From Spartobacteria bacterium UBA5019 (GTDB taxonomy: Bacteria; Verrucomicrobiota; Verrucomicrobiia; Chthoniobacterales; Terrimicrobiaceae): a stretch of 64,000 nt of DNA. Made by a program: the position numbers and the translations under genes. The DNA lies in contig DGXZ01000057.1 in assembly GCA_002396485.1 (NCBI GenBank), positions 1,678 through 65,677 on the forward strand, written 5' to 3'. The notes under the pieces were generated by a model. The model was not told the DNA's origin. It did not search any database and saw nothing but the letters and a program-made list of their open reading frames with translations. This document shows, piece by piece, positions 1 through 9,420 of this stretch (position 1 is its first letter; the number at the start of each line of letters is the position of its first letter).

Positions 1-207
1 ATTTTTAAGGAGATCCGTGAAACTCGCGGAAAGATAGGCCTGGGGCTCGAAGAGCGAATAATACGCATCAGGAAAGTATTGCAGCGCATTGCGTGTCCAC
101 GTCCCGCGATTTGCGCCAACATCGACAATGTGAGATGGATTGAATCCAAGATTTTTTATGCACTGAAAAAACTGCGCTTGGAGGTACGGTGCAAGGTTAG
201 GTAGCAT
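1..207 (-). CDS. FkbM-family methyltransferase, N-terminal fragment
   Basis: Read on the minus strand from the ATG at 207, the first 69 residues are visible and the rest lies outside the window. They contain the stretch HIVDVGANRGTWT, which is the SAM-binding motif I of FkbM-type methyltransferases, followed by a predicted strand ending in LFEP, where the acidic residue would contact the SAM ribose. Proteins of this family often O-methylate sugars in surface polysaccharide or secondary-metabolite clusters, but the substrate cannot be read here. The frame stays open upstream to a stop near 268; ATG 207 is the only good start and has no clear ribosome binding site. Confidence 0.7.
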   Translation of the reverse strand, partial: MLPNLAPYLQAQFFQCIKNLGFNPSHIVDVGANRGTWTRNALQYFPDAYYSLFEPQAYLSASFTDLLKN

Positions 208-319
208 AAGGTGTGTTTTTTTAAATTTGTAGTAAAAGGCTAAAGGGGTCAGGTCGCGTACAGGGGATCAAGCGCAAGGATGCACCCCTGAGTGTTTTTG
301 CCTCATGCATTCCTAAGTC

Positions 320-1792
320 CTATCTGGTGAAAATTTTCTGCCGGAGATGGTTTTGAGTTTCGAGGAGGCCTGCGTAGTCAAAAGTTTTGCGGGGTTCCAA
401 GCGGGAGCCCTCGGCGACCGGGGCGCAGCGGTCGGTGAGATCTTCGAGCGATTGCTGGGGGCTGGCTGCAGCCAAGGCTTGGATAGCCGCGCCGAGGGCG
501 GCTCCTTCGGCGCTTTGCATGGTGACGACGGGATAACCGAAGATGTCGGCGAGTATCTGGCGCCAAGCGGGGTTTTTGCTTCCGCCGCCAGTGAGCCGGA
601 TTTCGGAGGGCTTAAGGCCGAGGGATTCCATGCCGCGAAGGCCGTAGGCCATGCCGAGCGTGACGCCTTCCATCGCGGCCCGGGCCATGTGGGCGGGCGT
701 GAGATTCGAGGTGTTCATGCCGTGCAGGACGCCGCAGCCTTCCGGAAGATTTGGCGTGCGCTCGCCTTGGAGGTAGGGAAGGAAGAGGAGTCCATCGGCC
801 CCCGCGGAAACGGATGAGATTTCCCGATCCATACGGTCGTGGTCCCAGCCGAAAAGGTTGCGGAAGGCCTCGGTGGCGACGGTGACATTCATCGTGCACA
901 GGAGCGGCATCCAGTGATCGGCACTGTCGCAGAATGCAGCGATTTCGCCCTGGGGATCGATGACGGGCTGCGGGGCGCAGGCGAAAATCGTTCCGCTTGT
1001 GCCGAGGCTCGCAGTGACTGTGCCGGGCCGGATGTTTCCGGTGCCGATGGCGGCCATCATGTTGTCGCCTCCCCCGGCGCTGATGATGACATCGGCAGAA
1101 AGTCCCCATGCGGTGGCGAGGGCGGGGAGGAGTTTTCCAACAGGCTCGGTGGAGGAGCCGACTGGCGGGAGCTTTGAGATGAGATTTTCGTCGATGGCAG
1201 CGCAGACTTCCTTGCTCCACTGGCGTGTGGGGACATCAAGGAGGGCGGTGCCGGAGGCGTCGCCGAACTCCATGCGCAGTGTGCCGGCGAGTCGGAGGTT
1301 CAGGAAATCATGCGGCAAGGCGACATGAGCGAGCTTGGCGAAATTCGCGGGTTCGTTTTGCTTCAGCCAAAGAATTTTCGGCGCGGTAAAGCCGGGCAGG
1401 ATGTCGTTTCCCGCAAGGGCGATTGTTTTGTCGCGTCCGCCAAGCTTGCTGCGGATTTCATCGCACTGGGCGGTTGTCGAAGTGTCGCACCAGAGCTTGG
1501 CGGGGCGGATGACCCGGTGACTGGCATCGAGCGGCACGAAGCCATGTTGCTGACCAGAGACGCCAATGCCTGCGACCTCGGCTTTGCGGGGGCCGAGATC
1601 AGCGAGGACACTTTGCACGGTCTCCTCGAGGGCATCCCACCAGATGGCGGGATCCTGCTCGAGGTGGCCGGCCGGTAGTCCCTCCACCAGACCGTAGGCC
1701 TTGCTGGCGGAGGCGATGACTTTTCCAGAATCGCCGTCCAGGGCGATTGTTTTTAGACTCTGCGTGCCGCAGTCGATGCCAAGTGTGATCAT
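320..1792 (-). CDS. xylB: xylulokinase (FGGY carbohydrate kinase)
   Basis: Phosphorylates D-xylulose to xylulose 5-phosphate for the pentose phosphate pathway, in the cytoplasm. The 490 residues match the usual xylulokinase length. Visible signatures are the N-terminal ATPase phosphate loop [12 protein letters not shown] (residues 4-15), the substrate loop GQQHGF (80-85), the likely catalytic Asp243 in [18 protein letters not shown] further on, and the C-terminal adenosine-binding [11 protein letters not shown]. The ATG overlaps the xylA stop codon as ATGA (1789-1792), so translation is probably coupled to xylA. No regulator gene of the XylR type is present in the window. The family also holds other sugar kinases, but the xylA partner makes xylulokinase by far the best call. 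Confidence 0.93.
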   Translation of the reverse strand: MITLGIDCGTQSLKTIALDGDSGKVIASASKAYGLVEGLPAGHLEQDPAIWWDALEETVQSVLADLGPRKAEVAGIGVSGQQHGFVPLDASHRVIRPAKLWCDTSTTAQCDEIRSKLGGRDKTIALAGNDILPGFTAPKILWLKQNEPANFAKLAHVALPHDFLNLRLAGTLRMEFGDASGTALLDVPTRQWSKEVCAAIDENLISKLPPVGSSTEPVGKLLPALATAWGLSADVIISAGGGDNMMAAIGTGNIRPGTVTASLGTSGTIFACAPQPVIDPQGEIAAFCDSADHWMPLLCTMNVTVATEAFRNLFGWDHDRMDREISSVSAGADGLLFLPYLQGERTPNLPEGCGVLHGMNTSNLTPAHMARAAMEGVTLGMAYGLRGMESLGLKPSEIRLTGGGSKNPAWRQILADIFGYPVVTMQSAEGAALGAAIQALAAASPQQSLEDLTDRCAPVAEGSRLEPRKTFDYAGLLETQNHLRQKIFTR

Positions 1793-3096
1793 AGAATTTC
1801 GTTTAGTATGTTTTCGAGGTATTCCTGCCCGCCGCTCTCAAGTGCGGGAGATGGCTGAGAGAGTGCCAGTTTTTCCAGTTCGGCGAACGATGCCTTACCA
1901 GCGAGGATTTTCTTTCCGAGATCGGACTTCCAAGAGGTATAGCGATTTTTGACAAACTCCTCGATGCGACCGTCAGCACGGATGGCAGCGGCGATCTTGA
2001 GTCCGCGTGCGAAAGCATCCATGCCGCCGATGTGGGCGTGGAAGAGGTCGACGGGATGGTGAGATTCGCGGCGGCGCTTGGCGTCGAAGTTGAGTCCGCC
2101 CTCCTTGAAGCCACCCATACCGAGAACAACGAGCATGACTTCGGCTGCCAGATAGATGTTGGTTGGGAACTGGTCGGTATCCCAGCCGATGAGCTCGTCA
2201 CCACGGTTGGCATCGATCGAGCCGAGGCGGCCAGCATTTGCGGCGACGGTCAGTTCGTGGCGCATCGTGTGGCCGGCGAGTGTGGCATGGTTGGTTTCGA
2301 TGTTGAGTTCGAATTCATCGAAGAGGCCGTATTCGCGCAGGAAATTGAAGCATGCGGCGGAATCCGAGTCGTATTGGTGGGTCGAGGGTTCGCGAGGTTT
2401 CGGCTCGATCCAGAATTTGCCGGTGAAGCCGATTTCCTTCTTCCAAGCGACCGCCATATGCAGGAAGGCGGCGAGTTGATCGAGTTCGTGCTTCATGTCT
2501 GTATTCCAGAGCGAAGAATAACCTTCACGGCCGCCCCAGAAGACATAGCCGCCGCCGCCAAGTTCTTTAGTGATGGAGATGGCTTTTTTGACCTGGGCCG
2601 CTGCGTGGGCAAAGACAGGCAGGCTCGGCGTGGTGGCTCCGCCTTGGGCGAAGCGAGGATGCGCAAACAGGCAAGCCGTGCCCCAGAGGAGCTTCTTGCC
2701 TGTGCGCTGCTGCTCCTCGGCGAGTGTGCCGGCTACGGCATCCAAAGCGGCATGCGACTCGGCGAGCGTATGGCACTCGGGCGCGACATCACGGTCATGG
2801 AAGCAGTAGAAATCGATGTCGATTTTTTCGAGGAATTCAAAAAATACACGCACACGCTTCTGGGCGTTTGCCACAGAGTTCGATCCATCATCCCAAGGCA
2901 TGAGGGCCGTGCCGCCACCGAAGGGATCCGCGAGAGGGTTGCGCATGACATGCCAATAGGCTGCGGCAAAGCGCAGGTGATCCCGCATCATTTTGCCCTC
3001 GACGAGTTCGTCGGGGTTGTAGTGTTTGAAGGCGAAGGGATTTTTAGACTTGGGGCCTTCGTAGCCGATTTTGGGGACTTCTGGGAAGTGCGGCAT
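1789..3096 (-). CDS. xylA: xylose isomerase, long (class II) type
   Basis: Interconverts D-xylose and D-xylulose using two divalent metal ions; first gene of a two-gene xylose operon with xylB. At 435 residues it is the long class II form. The catalytic pair is visible in FCFHDRD-type context ([11 protein letters not shown], His100 and Asp103). Metal-ligand regions are FWGGREGY, the stretch [30 protein letters not shown] and [21 protein letters not shown]. The 118 bp upstream (3097-3214) separate it from the DUF1844 gene on the same strand and should hold its promoter; no obvious operator was recognised. Confidence 0.96.
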   Translation of the reverse strand: MPHFPEVPKIGYEGPKSKNPFAFKHYNPDELVEGKMMRDHLRFAAAYWHVMRNPLADPFGGGTALMPWDDGSNSVANAQKRVRVFFEFLEKIDIDFYCFHDRDVAPECHTLAESHAALDAVAGTLAEEQQRTGKKLLWGTACLFAHPRFAQGGATTPSLPVFAHAAAQVKKAISITKELGGGGYVFWGGREGYSSLWNTDMKHELDQLAAFLHMAVAWKKEIGFTGKFWIEPKPREPSTHQYDSDSAACFNFLREYGLFDEFELNIETNHATLAGHTMRHELTVAANAGRLGSIDANRGDELIGWDTDQFPTNIYLAAEVMLVVLGMGGFKEGGLNFDAKRRRESHHPVDLFHAHIGGMDAFARGLKIAAAIRADGRIEEFVKNRYTSWKSDLGKKILAGKASFAELEKLALSQPSPALESGGQEYLENILNEIL

Positions 3097-3214
3097 GGGT
3101 ATTGGTTAAACTGGAAATGAGACTTTGATGGTAGCTCCAATGAAACTCACGCGGCAAATGCCTGCGAAAAACAACCCAATAAGTTTAAGAAAAAATCTGC
3201 AGACAGTCGAAGAA

Positions 3215-3616
3215 TTACGAACCGTAGCTTTTGCTGAAACGCTTGCGTGATTCAGGTTCAGACTCCGCCGCCACAGTGGACTGGGTCGGAGCTGACTCAA
3301 CTGCCGGAGCAGCCGGCTGACTCGGTGCGGGGGCAGGATTTTTCGAGGCTTGGAGGAAAGCGAGGCGCAGGTCGGAGAGGACGCTGGTGAGCATCTGGGT
3401 TTCTTCGTTGCTGAGATTACCCCGGGTTTTTTCCTGAAGCATTTCGATTTGGTCGATGAACATGCGAGCGAACTCGAGATTCACCTCGGGCTGGCCGCTT
3501 TGGGGATTCGGCACATGGCCGAGAAACATGGCGGCCTGCTGGGCCTGCATCATGACGAGTTCGATGAAACGCTGGGTCATTTCACCGGAGTGGGTGGCGG
3601 ATTGGACTTCGGGCAT
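3215..3616 (-). CDS. DUF1844-type protein
   Basis: A 133-residue protein of unknown role. The core (residues 10-95) is helical, with FIELVMMQAQQAAMFLGHVPNP followed by LEFARMFIDQIEMLQEKT and NLSNEETQMLTSVLSDLRLAFL, the pattern of the DUF1844 family. The last 40 residues are a low-complexity Pro/Ala/Ser tail. It starts 6 bp after the stop of the M16 peptidase gene and is therefore probably the last gene of a four-gene operon. The family is common in bacteria of the PVC and related groups, but I know of no established biochemical function, so none is proposed. Confidence 0.75.
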   Translation of the reverse strand: MPEVQSATHSGEMTQRFIELVMMQAQQAAMFLGHVPNPQSGQPEVNLEFARMFIDQIEMLQEKTRGNLSNEETQMLTSVLSDLRLAFLQASKNPAPAPSQPAAPAVESAPTQSTVAAESEPESRKRFSKSYGS

Positions 3617-3622
3617 GGTTTT

Positions 3623-6247
3623 TTAGTTGGTGGATGGTTTTTTATCGGGCGGAAGCACAGTGGCTTCAACGCGGGAATCCGAGTGGAAATACTTTGCGGC
3701 GACGCGGCGTGTGTCGTCGAGGGTGATTTTTTCGATCTCCTCCTTGCGGCGTTTATGGGCATCGACTCCAAGGCCCATGAGTTCATCGACGGCAACTGCA
3801 GCTCCAAAGGCGCTGTTGCTTTGGTTGCGAATCGCCTCGCCGCCGAGGAGCTTCGCTTTGGCGCGGGTGAGTTCCTCTTCGGTGAGGCCATTGGTGGCCA
3901 GGTCTTGAATCTCGGAGCGCATCTCCTTGGTGACGGGCTCGATCTTTTGCGGATCGGTGCCGAGATAGAAAAGGAAGGCGCCCGGCGCGAGACCACTGAA
4001 CTGGGCGGCTCCCACAAAGTAAGCGAGACCCATTTGCTCGCGGATGCGATTGAAGAAGCGTGAGCCAAGATCACTCGAGGCCTCGCTGATCAATTCGAGT
4101 GCGATACGGTCGGGATCGTTCACAGAAGAACCTTGAAAGCCGAGCATGAGGACAGCCTGTTTCTTGTCGAGGTGAGCGGTAGCGGGAGCCAGGCCCGCAA
4201 CGGGCGCGGGCTTTTCGACATTGTCAAAGGCCAGCGCACCTTTGGGCATCGAAGCAAAGGATTTCTCGAAGAGTTTCACCACTTCGTCGGCCTTCACATC
4301 ACCGAAGACAGAGATCACGCCATTCGCGGCGCAGGCGAATTTTTTGTGGAACTCGCGGAGTTGTGCGGCGCCGATGCCGGATACGGATTCCGGCGACCCG
4401 AGATTGCGCAAGGCGTAAGGATGCGAGCCGAAGAGGTTTTCACGCACAAGATTGCGGGCCACCGAGGTGACCTGCTCCTCGTCGGCCTTGATGCCGGCGA
4501 TCTGCGTGCGCCTTTCCAACTCGACCTCGCGCTCGGGGAAGGTGGGGTTCAAAAGCACATCGGCTAAGATATCGACACCGAGCTTCAGGTCCGGCCGCAT
4601 GACATCCACCGAAACGGTGAAGGAATTGTTGCCGCTGTCCGAGCCGATGCTGCCGCCCACGCCTTCGACGTCGTCGGCGAGTTGCTCGGCGCTGCGGGTT
4701 TTTGTGCCCTTGAGGACCGTGCGGGCGTAGAGGCGGGTGATGCCGTTTGTTTCCTTGGTCTCGGCGAGCAGACCGCCACGGAAGACGGCGCTCATGGCCA
4801 CGAGCGGGATGCGGGAGTCCTCGCGCACGAGGAGGCGCAGGCCGTTTGAGAGCGTGAATTTCTGGATGTCGCCAGCTTTGTTTTCGTCCGCTCGTGCTGC
4901 CTCGGACTTCGCTGCAGGCGGGTTGATCGAGGTAACATTCATCGCTTCGTCGCAGAGGTATTCGCGGGCGACGCGCTGCACATCTGCGGCGGTCACTTTC
5001 GAAATCTGGTCCAGATAGTGGCGGGTAAAATTCAGATTGCGGGTGAGCATCCAATTCGAACCGAGGTCTGACGCTTTGCCGCGCGCCGTGGTGAGTCCGT
5101 GGAGTTGCGAGGAGAGCAGCGAACGGCGGGCGCGGTCGAGTTCTACCTCGGTGACTCCGTTCTTTTTGAGGTTCTCGAGAATGGCGAGGGATTCCTTCTC
5201 GGCCGCCTCGCGCTTATCGGGATCGGTCACCGCCTGCATGAGGAAGACGCCTTCGGACTGGAGTGAAAACATGCCGGCGCCAGCGCTGTGGGCGATTTGT
5301 TTTCGCTCGCGGATTTCCCGGTTCAAACGCGAACTCGCGCCGTTGCCGAGGATTTCGCCGAGAATTTCCAATGCGGGCGTGTCGGAATTCGTCACGCCGG
5401 GCACACGCCAAGACATGGAAAGACGCGAGAGCTCAGTCGGGAACTCCTCGTGAACCTCGCGGCGCCCCATTTGAGGAGGTTCTGTGGCCACATAGAGGGG
5501 CTCGAGAGCCTTGCGGGGAGCGGAATCAAAAAGCTCGCCGAGTTCCTTGTGGATCGCAGCGGCATCGACATCCCCCACCACGACGAAGGTCAGATTATTC
5601 GGGACATAGCGGGATTTGTAATAGTTCAAGACGTCCTCGCGGGTGAGCTTGTTGTAGACATCGAGGTAGCCGATCACCGGATGCCTGAACGGACTGGTGG
5701 TGAAAACCGTGTCGAGCATGAGCTGGGAGCTCTGGCGACCGGGATCATCAAATCCCATGGCAAACTCGCGGCGGATGACCTCCTGCTCCTTGGTGTATTC
5801 CTCTTCAGGAAGCGTGGCATTCTGCATCGCATCGGCAAGGATTGCGACGGCATCCGAGGCGCCCTCTTTTGGCACATCGATCCAGTAGACCGTGCGATCA
5901 AAGGAAGTGTAGGCATTGATATAGCCGCCCCGGTTTTGGACCTGCTTGGCGATCTCGCCTGGCGGGCGCTTTTCCGTGCCTTTGAAAAGCATATGCTCAA
6001 GGATGTGCGACAACCCGGCGCCCATTTTTTCACCCTCATGTATGCTCCCCGTGCCGCACCAGGCTTGGACGCTGGCCACCGGTGCGCTGCGGTCCTCCTC
6101 GACGATGAGCGTGAGGCCGTTTTCATAAGAGAAGACTTGGGCCTTGGATTCAGGGAGAGTGAGGCTTTCGGAGGTTTTGGCTTGGGTGTGATCGGGCATA
6201 AGAAAAAGGGCAACTGCCGTGGCAGCGGTGAGAAGATGGGGTTTCAT
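3623..6247 (-). CDS. secreted M16-family zinc peptidase (two-domain)
   Basis: A two-repeat insulinase-like metallopeptidase of 874 residues. A Sec signal peptide covers residues 1-23 (MKPHLLTAATAVALFLMPDHTQA), so the enzyme acts in the periplasm. The inverted zinc motif HxxEH is HILEH (His81, Glu84, His85), and the downstream stretch EQEVIRREF near 154-162 supplies the third metal ligand (probably Glu161). The second half (from about residue 450) repeats the fold but has no HxxEH, as is normal for the inactive half of these enzymes. The ATG overlaps the stop of the upstream gene (ATGA, 6244-6247), implying coupling. Substrate unknown; small peptides or misfolded exported proteins are typical. 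Confidence 0.9.
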   Translation of the reverse strand: MKPHLLTAATAVALFLMPDHTQAKTSESLTLPESKAQVFSYENGLTLIVEEDRSAPVASVQAWCGTGSIHEGEKMGAGLSHILEHMLFKGTEKRPPGEIAKQVQNRGGYINAYTSFDRTVYWIDVPKEGASDAVAILADAMQNATLPEEEYTKEQEVIRREFAMGFDDPGRQSSQLMLDTVFTTSPFRHPVIGYLDVYNKLTREDVLNYYKSRYVPNNLTFVVVGDVDAAAIHKELGELFDSAPRKALEPLYVATEPPQMGRREVHEEFPTELSRLSMSWRVPGVTNSDTPALEILGEILGNGASSRLNREIRERKQIAHSAGAGMFSLQSEGVFLMQAVTDPDKREAAEKESLAILENLKKNGVTEVELDRARRSLLSSQLHGLTTARGKASDLGSNWMLTRNLNFTRHYLDQISKVTAADVQRVAREYLCDEAMNVTSINPPAAKSEAARADENKAGDIQKFTLSNGLRLLVREDSRIPLVAMSAVFRGGLLAETKETNGITRLYARTVLKGTKTRSAEQLADDVEGVGGSIGSDSGNNSFTVSVDVMRPDLKLGVDILADVLLNPTFPEREVELERRTQIAGIKADEEQVTSVARNLVRENLFGSHPYALRNLGSPESVSGIGAAQLREFHKKFACAANGVISVFGDVKADEVVKLFEKSFASMPKGALAFDNVEKPAPVAGLAPATAHLDKKQAVLMLGFQGSSVNDPDRIALELISEASSDLGSRFFNRIREQMGLAYFVGAAQFSGLAPGAFLFYLGTDPQKIEPVTKEMRSEIQDLATNGLTEEELTRAKAKLLGGEAIRNQSNSAFGAAVAVDELMGLGVDAHKRRKEEIEKITLDDTRRVAAKYFHSDSRVEATVLPPDKKPSTN

Positions 6248-6675
6248 AGGAAGGTTCCGACGCTGAGAGGGGCTTCGCCGTTCAAAGAATCCGACAGTGG
6301 ACGGAAGGGAGCGACAAAGGCCTCACGGAAATCAAAGACATCCCGGAAGCTCTCCGCCGTGTCCTCATCGGTCTTTCCGAAGATGCCGGCCTGGACGAGA
6401 TTGAAGACCATCTGCCCGACATCCGCCGTGGCCATGAGTCCCCAGTAATTCAGAACCATGAGCGCCATCGGACCGAATTCGCCCAGCGCGTGAATACGAA
6501 AGCCATCGAGCAACTCGACGGCTCCAACATGGGGACCGGGCTCCTTTTTTGACTTCTTGCGGCGCTTGATCGTGGCCTCGAGCGAGTCGCGGAGGAAGGC
6601 ATAGGCTTCGGGATGATAACGACGGTCGTCTTGGCAGACCGTTTCGACGGCTTCTTGAAATCCTGTGTTCTGCAT
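6244..6675 (-). CDS. Minf_1886-type conserved protein
   Basis: A 143-residue protein without signal peptide or membrane segment. It begins with VETVCQDDRRYHPEAYAFLRDSLEAT and has a central HVGAVELLDGFRIHALGEFGPMALMVLNYWG, which I recognise as the Minf_1886 family, to my knowledge restricted to Verrucomicrobia and Planctomycetes. Function unknown. It is tightly coupled on both sides: its ATG shares a base with the upstream stop (TAATG at 6673-6677), and its stop overlaps the M16 peptidase start. It is the clearest taxonomic marker in the window. Confidence 0.8.
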   Translation of the reverse strand: MQNTGFQEAVETVCQDDRRYHPEAYAFLRDSLEATIKRRKKSKKEPGPHVGAVELLDGFRIHALGEFGPMALMVLNYWGLMATADVGQMVFNLVQAGIFGKTDEDTAESFRDVFDFREAFVAPFRPLSDSLNGEAPLSVGTFL

Positions 6676-6815
6676 TATTCGTTCTTAGGAGCCTCAGCGA
6701 AGGGAGCTGCATTGTCAGGGCGTGACTCCCTCCAATGCCGAACACCAAGGCCCAACACCAGAATGAATACAAAGCCCACAACAAGCGTCTGCTCGCGGCG
6801 CGTCAGCTCAAACAT
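6675..6815 (-). CDS. small single-pass membrane protein
   Basis: A 46-residue peptide starting MFELTRREQTLVVGFVFILVLGLGVRHWRE. One hydrophobic helix spans about residues 11-26, followed by a basic stop-transfer stretch and a short polar tail, so an N-in or anchored single-pass inner-membrane protein is likely. A TTG at 6866 would add 17 residues, but ATG 6815 is preferred because the added part looks non-coding. It is the first gene of the run that continues with the Minf_1886 protein (one-base stop/start overlap) and the M16 peptidase. Its promoter must lie in the 128 bp shared with the divergent glyS. Confidence 0.5.
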   Translation of the reverse strand: MFELTRREQTLVVGFVFILVLGLGVRHWRESRPDNAAPFAEAPKNE

Positions 6816-6943
6816 GGGAGTCACGATAAACCGAAAAGCACACGGCGCAAGATGTGTGATGCGCAAAATTCGATCCCCCGCAAAAATCCGAAATCTACTG
6901 CCGCGTTGACGCCACAGCGCGAGTCGGGTTTGATGCCGCCCCT

Positions 6944-8305
6944 ATGTCCAAAGACGCTTCTGCCACCCGAATGGAAAAAATCGTCAGCCTCTGCAAGCGA
7001 CGCGGGTTCATTTTCCAATCCTCCGAAATCTACGGCGGCCTGAACGGCTTCTGGGACTACGGCCCGCTCGGTGTGGAATTGAAAAAAAATCTCAAGGACT
7101 TTTGGTGGCGGCGCAATGTGCGCGAGCGCGACGACATGGAGGGAATGGATGGATCGATCATCATGAACCGCGCCGTCTGGAAGGCCTCGGGACACGAAGA
7201 GACATTCAGCGACCCGATGGTGGACTGCAAAGTGTGCCACTCCCGCAACCGCGCCGACCAACTGCCGGAGAAAGACGGCAAAAAATACTGCCCGAGTTGT
7301 GGCAGTCGCGACCTCACGGAAGCGCGCGATTTCAATCTCATGTTCAAGAGCCACGCCGGTCCGATTGAAAGCGAGGATAATCTTGTTTATCTCCGCCCCG
7401 AGACCGCACAGGCGATTTTTGTGAATTTCCGCAATGTGCTCGACACCTCGCGCCAGAAGCTCCCCTTCGGCATCGCGCAGATCGGAAAAGCCTTTCGCAA
7501 CGAGATCAATCCCCGTAACTACATTTTCCGCTCGCGCGAATTCGAGCAGATGGAGATCGAGTATTTCTGCCGCCCGGAAGACGGCATGCAACTCACCGAC
7601 TACTGGCTCGAGCAACGGCTCAAATTCTACGAGGACATCGGCATTCCCCGCTCGAAGATTCACATCAATGACATTCCGGATGGAGAAAGAGCGTTCTACT
7701 CGAAGAAAACATACGACCTCGAATATGAGTTTCCATTCGGTGTGAGCGAACTCGAAGGCATCGCCTACCGCACCGACTACGATCTCGGAAAACACATCGA
7801 GCACTCCGGCAAGCCGCTCGACTACTTCGACGAGGCCACCAAGGAACGCTTCGTCCCGCATGTCGTGGAGCCAAGCGCCGGCGTGGACCGCACCACACTC
7901 GCACTCCTCTGCGAGGCCTTCGACGAAGAAACCGTCACCGACGAAAAAGGAAACTCCGAGACCCGCACCGTCCTGCGTTTCCACCCCCGCATGGCCCCGA
8001 TCAAATGCGGCATCTTCCCGCTGCTCAAAAACAAGCCCGCGCTTGTGGAAAAAGCCAAGGAGATCGCCACCGCCCTCCGCCCGATCATGAATGTCTTCTA
8101 CGACGAAGCCGGAGCCATCGGCCGCCGCTACCGCCGCCAAGACGAGGCAGGCACGCCCTTCTGCGTCACGATTGACTTCGACACCATCGGCGAAAACGGC
8201 CCTGAAAAGGAAAACACCGTCACCCTGCGCCACCGCGATTCGATGACCCAGGAACGCATCGCCATCTCCGACCTCAAAAACTACCTGCTGGAGAAAATCA
8301 GCTGA
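6944..8305 (+). CDS. glyS: glycyl-tRNA synthetase (homodimeric class II)
   Basis: Charges tRNA-Gly. The 453-residue protein is the dimeric alpha2-type enzyme, not the bacterial GlyQ/GlyS tetramer. It starts with the family hallmark GFIFQSSEIYGGLNGFWDYGPLGVELK, has a zinc-ribbon-like insertion with four cysteines (CKVCHSRNRADQ and CPSCGSRDL), motif 2 (FRNEINPRNYIFRSREFEQME), and motif 3 (VEPSAGVDRTTLALL). A C-terminal anticodon-binding domain follows from about residue 340. Transcribed divergently from the small membrane-protein operon; it ends 200 bp before a convergent gene, and I saw no strong terminator in that gap. Confidence 0.96.
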   Translation: MSKDASATRMEKIVSLCKRRGFIFQSSEIYGGLNGFWDYGPLGVELKKNLKDFWWRRNVRERDDMEGMDGSIIMNRAVWKASGHEETFSDPMVDCKVCHSRNRADQLPEKDGKKYCPSCGSRDLTEARDFNLMFKSHAGPIESEDNLVYLRPETAQAIFVNFRNVLDTSRQKLPFGIAQIGKAFRNEINPRNYIFRSREFEQMEIEYFCRPEDGMQLTDYWLEQRLKFYEDIGIPRSKIHINDIPDGERAFYSKKTYDLEYEFPFGVSELEGIAYRTDYDLGKHIEHSGKPLDYFDEATKERFVPHVVEPSAGVDRTTLALLCEAFDEETVTDEKGNSETRTVLRFHPRMAPIKCGIFPLLKNKPALVEKAKEIATALRPIMNVFYDEAGAIGRRYRRQDEAGTPFCVTIDFDTIGENGPEKENTVTLRHRDSMTQERIAISDLKNYLLEKIS

Positions 8306-8506
8306 CCCCGATCACCTCGAGGTCGTTTGTGGAGGCGCTTGAGGAGGGGGCTAGGGACAACACGGAGGTCGTCCCTTCACATGCCTCGCCTTTGGAAATG
8401 TGGGATGAGTGCAAGCGTTGCGCACGAATCATTCCCAGCGCCACAGCCGGAGAGTGGAAAAACGTCTGAGCTGAGAGTCATCCCGCAGAGGGAAACGCAA
8501 AGGGGA

Positions 8507-8989
8507 CTATTTTTGCACGGCGGTGGAGGTGTTTGCGGGTGCCGAGTTTTTGATATTGAATTTCTCCACCACCGAGCGGGCGTCCTTGTCGGTTTGCGCG
8601 AGTTGCAGGAGTTCCATAAGGAGCGCGTTGTAGCTATCTGAAACGCGCTGTGTCTCTTCGACCAGGCCTTGACGCTGCTTGAGCAAATCGGCGGCATTAT
8701 TGCGAACGCTTTGCAATGCCACCGCCTGGTGATCGAGGTTTTCGACCCGCCAAGTCAAAGCCGAGTTGGTCTGTCTCAAAGCGAGAACTTGGGAGAAAAG
8801 AAAAAGAACAAAAGCCACGGCGAGAACGGGCATTGCGAAATCCATCCGCGCAAGGACTTCAGGTTCCCGTGCAGGCACGACCTCCTCCGGCAAATCGAAA
8901 ATTTTCTCGGGCGGAACGACCTTCGGAGTGCGGATACGGGTTTTTCGGCTTACAGGAATTGGTTCGGCTGTGTCTAGGTCGGATTCCAT
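8507..8989 (-). CDS. membrane-anchored coiled-coil protein
   Basis: Not recognised by family. The 160-residue protein has a polar, proline- and charge-rich N-terminal region (1-48), one hydrophobic helix (about 49-68, MDFAMPVLAVAFVLFLFSQV), and then a long heptad-like segment (70-145) rich in Gln, Leu and Ala that should form a coiled coil. The N-terminal part is probably cytoplasmic and the coiled coil periplasmic. It follows the next gene by 6 bp and both lie directly downstream of the giant autotransporter on the same strand, so co-transcription is plausible. There is no enzymatic motif. Confidence 0.6.
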   Translation of the reverse strand: MESDLDTAEPIPVSRKTRIRTPKVVPPEKIFDLPEEVVPAREPEVLARMDFAMPVLAVAFVLFLFSQVLALRQTNSALTWRVENLDHQAVALQSVRNNAADLLKQRQGLVEETQRVSDSYNALLMELLQLAQTDKDARSVVEKFNIKNSAPANTSTAVQK

Positions 8990-8995
8990 GGAAAA

Positions 8996-9370
8996 TCAGT
9001 TCAAGCCCTTCGTGGGCTTGGGCGGTTGTGGGGTGGAGGATTGGGGCGCTGTATCGCGGACTTGGACTCCGTGCTTTTGAAGAAAAACACCAAGGGCGAT
9101 GTTGTTGTTTTTCATCTGGAGGGTGGCAATTTCATTGAGAATCGCCGGCCCGGCTTGTGTGGCGAGTTGTTTGGCGCTTTCGATCAGTTTTTGCTGGGCT
9201 TGTAGCTGCTGCTGGAGGCTTTGGATTTCAGTTTGAATGACCTGGATTTCCGTATCCTTTGCTTGGCTGTCCTGCTGCAATTTGCTGTTTCCGAAAGTCT
9301 GGAAAACAATCGAAGCTGATAAAATCAGCGCCAGGAGGGCGGTGAGGGCAAACAGTGCGTTTTTAACCAT
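8996..9370 (-). CDS. small exported or anchored coiled-coil protein
   Basis: A 124-residue protein of no known family. Residues 1-26 form a hydrophobic N-terminal helix (signal anchor or uncleaved signal), followed by a coiled coil at about 30-80 (IQVIQTEIQSLQQQLQAQQ), a short helix, and a Pro-rich tail ending PPKPTKGLN. Topology is the same as in the neighbouring 160-residue protein: one membrane helix followed by a coiled coil. It begins 50 bp after the stop of the autotransporter gene and ends 6 bp before the next gene, so the three may form one transcript. Pairing with its neighbour through the coiled coils is possible but only inferred. Confidence 0.6.
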   Translation of the reverse strand: MVKNALFALTALLALILSASIVFQTFGNSKLQQDSQAKDTEIQVIQTEIQSLQQQLQAQQKLIESAKQLATQAGPAILNEIATLQMKNNNIALGVFLQKHGVQVRDTAPQSSTPQPPKPTKGLN

Positions 9371-9420
9371 GGGAAAATCGATACTGCAAAATGCGTTTGA
9401 GTCGATGCTTGTGGGGTCTA

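Noticed and set aside
5288..6448. 386-codon plus-strand frame opposite the M16 peptidase
   Set aside because: Covers the sense-coding HxxEH region of the peptidase; no start signal and no known domain.
6821..8233. 470-codon open frame on the minus strand opposite glyS
   Set aside because: Fully antisense to a certain gene; a by-product of the strong GC bias at third positions. The product has no recognisable motif.
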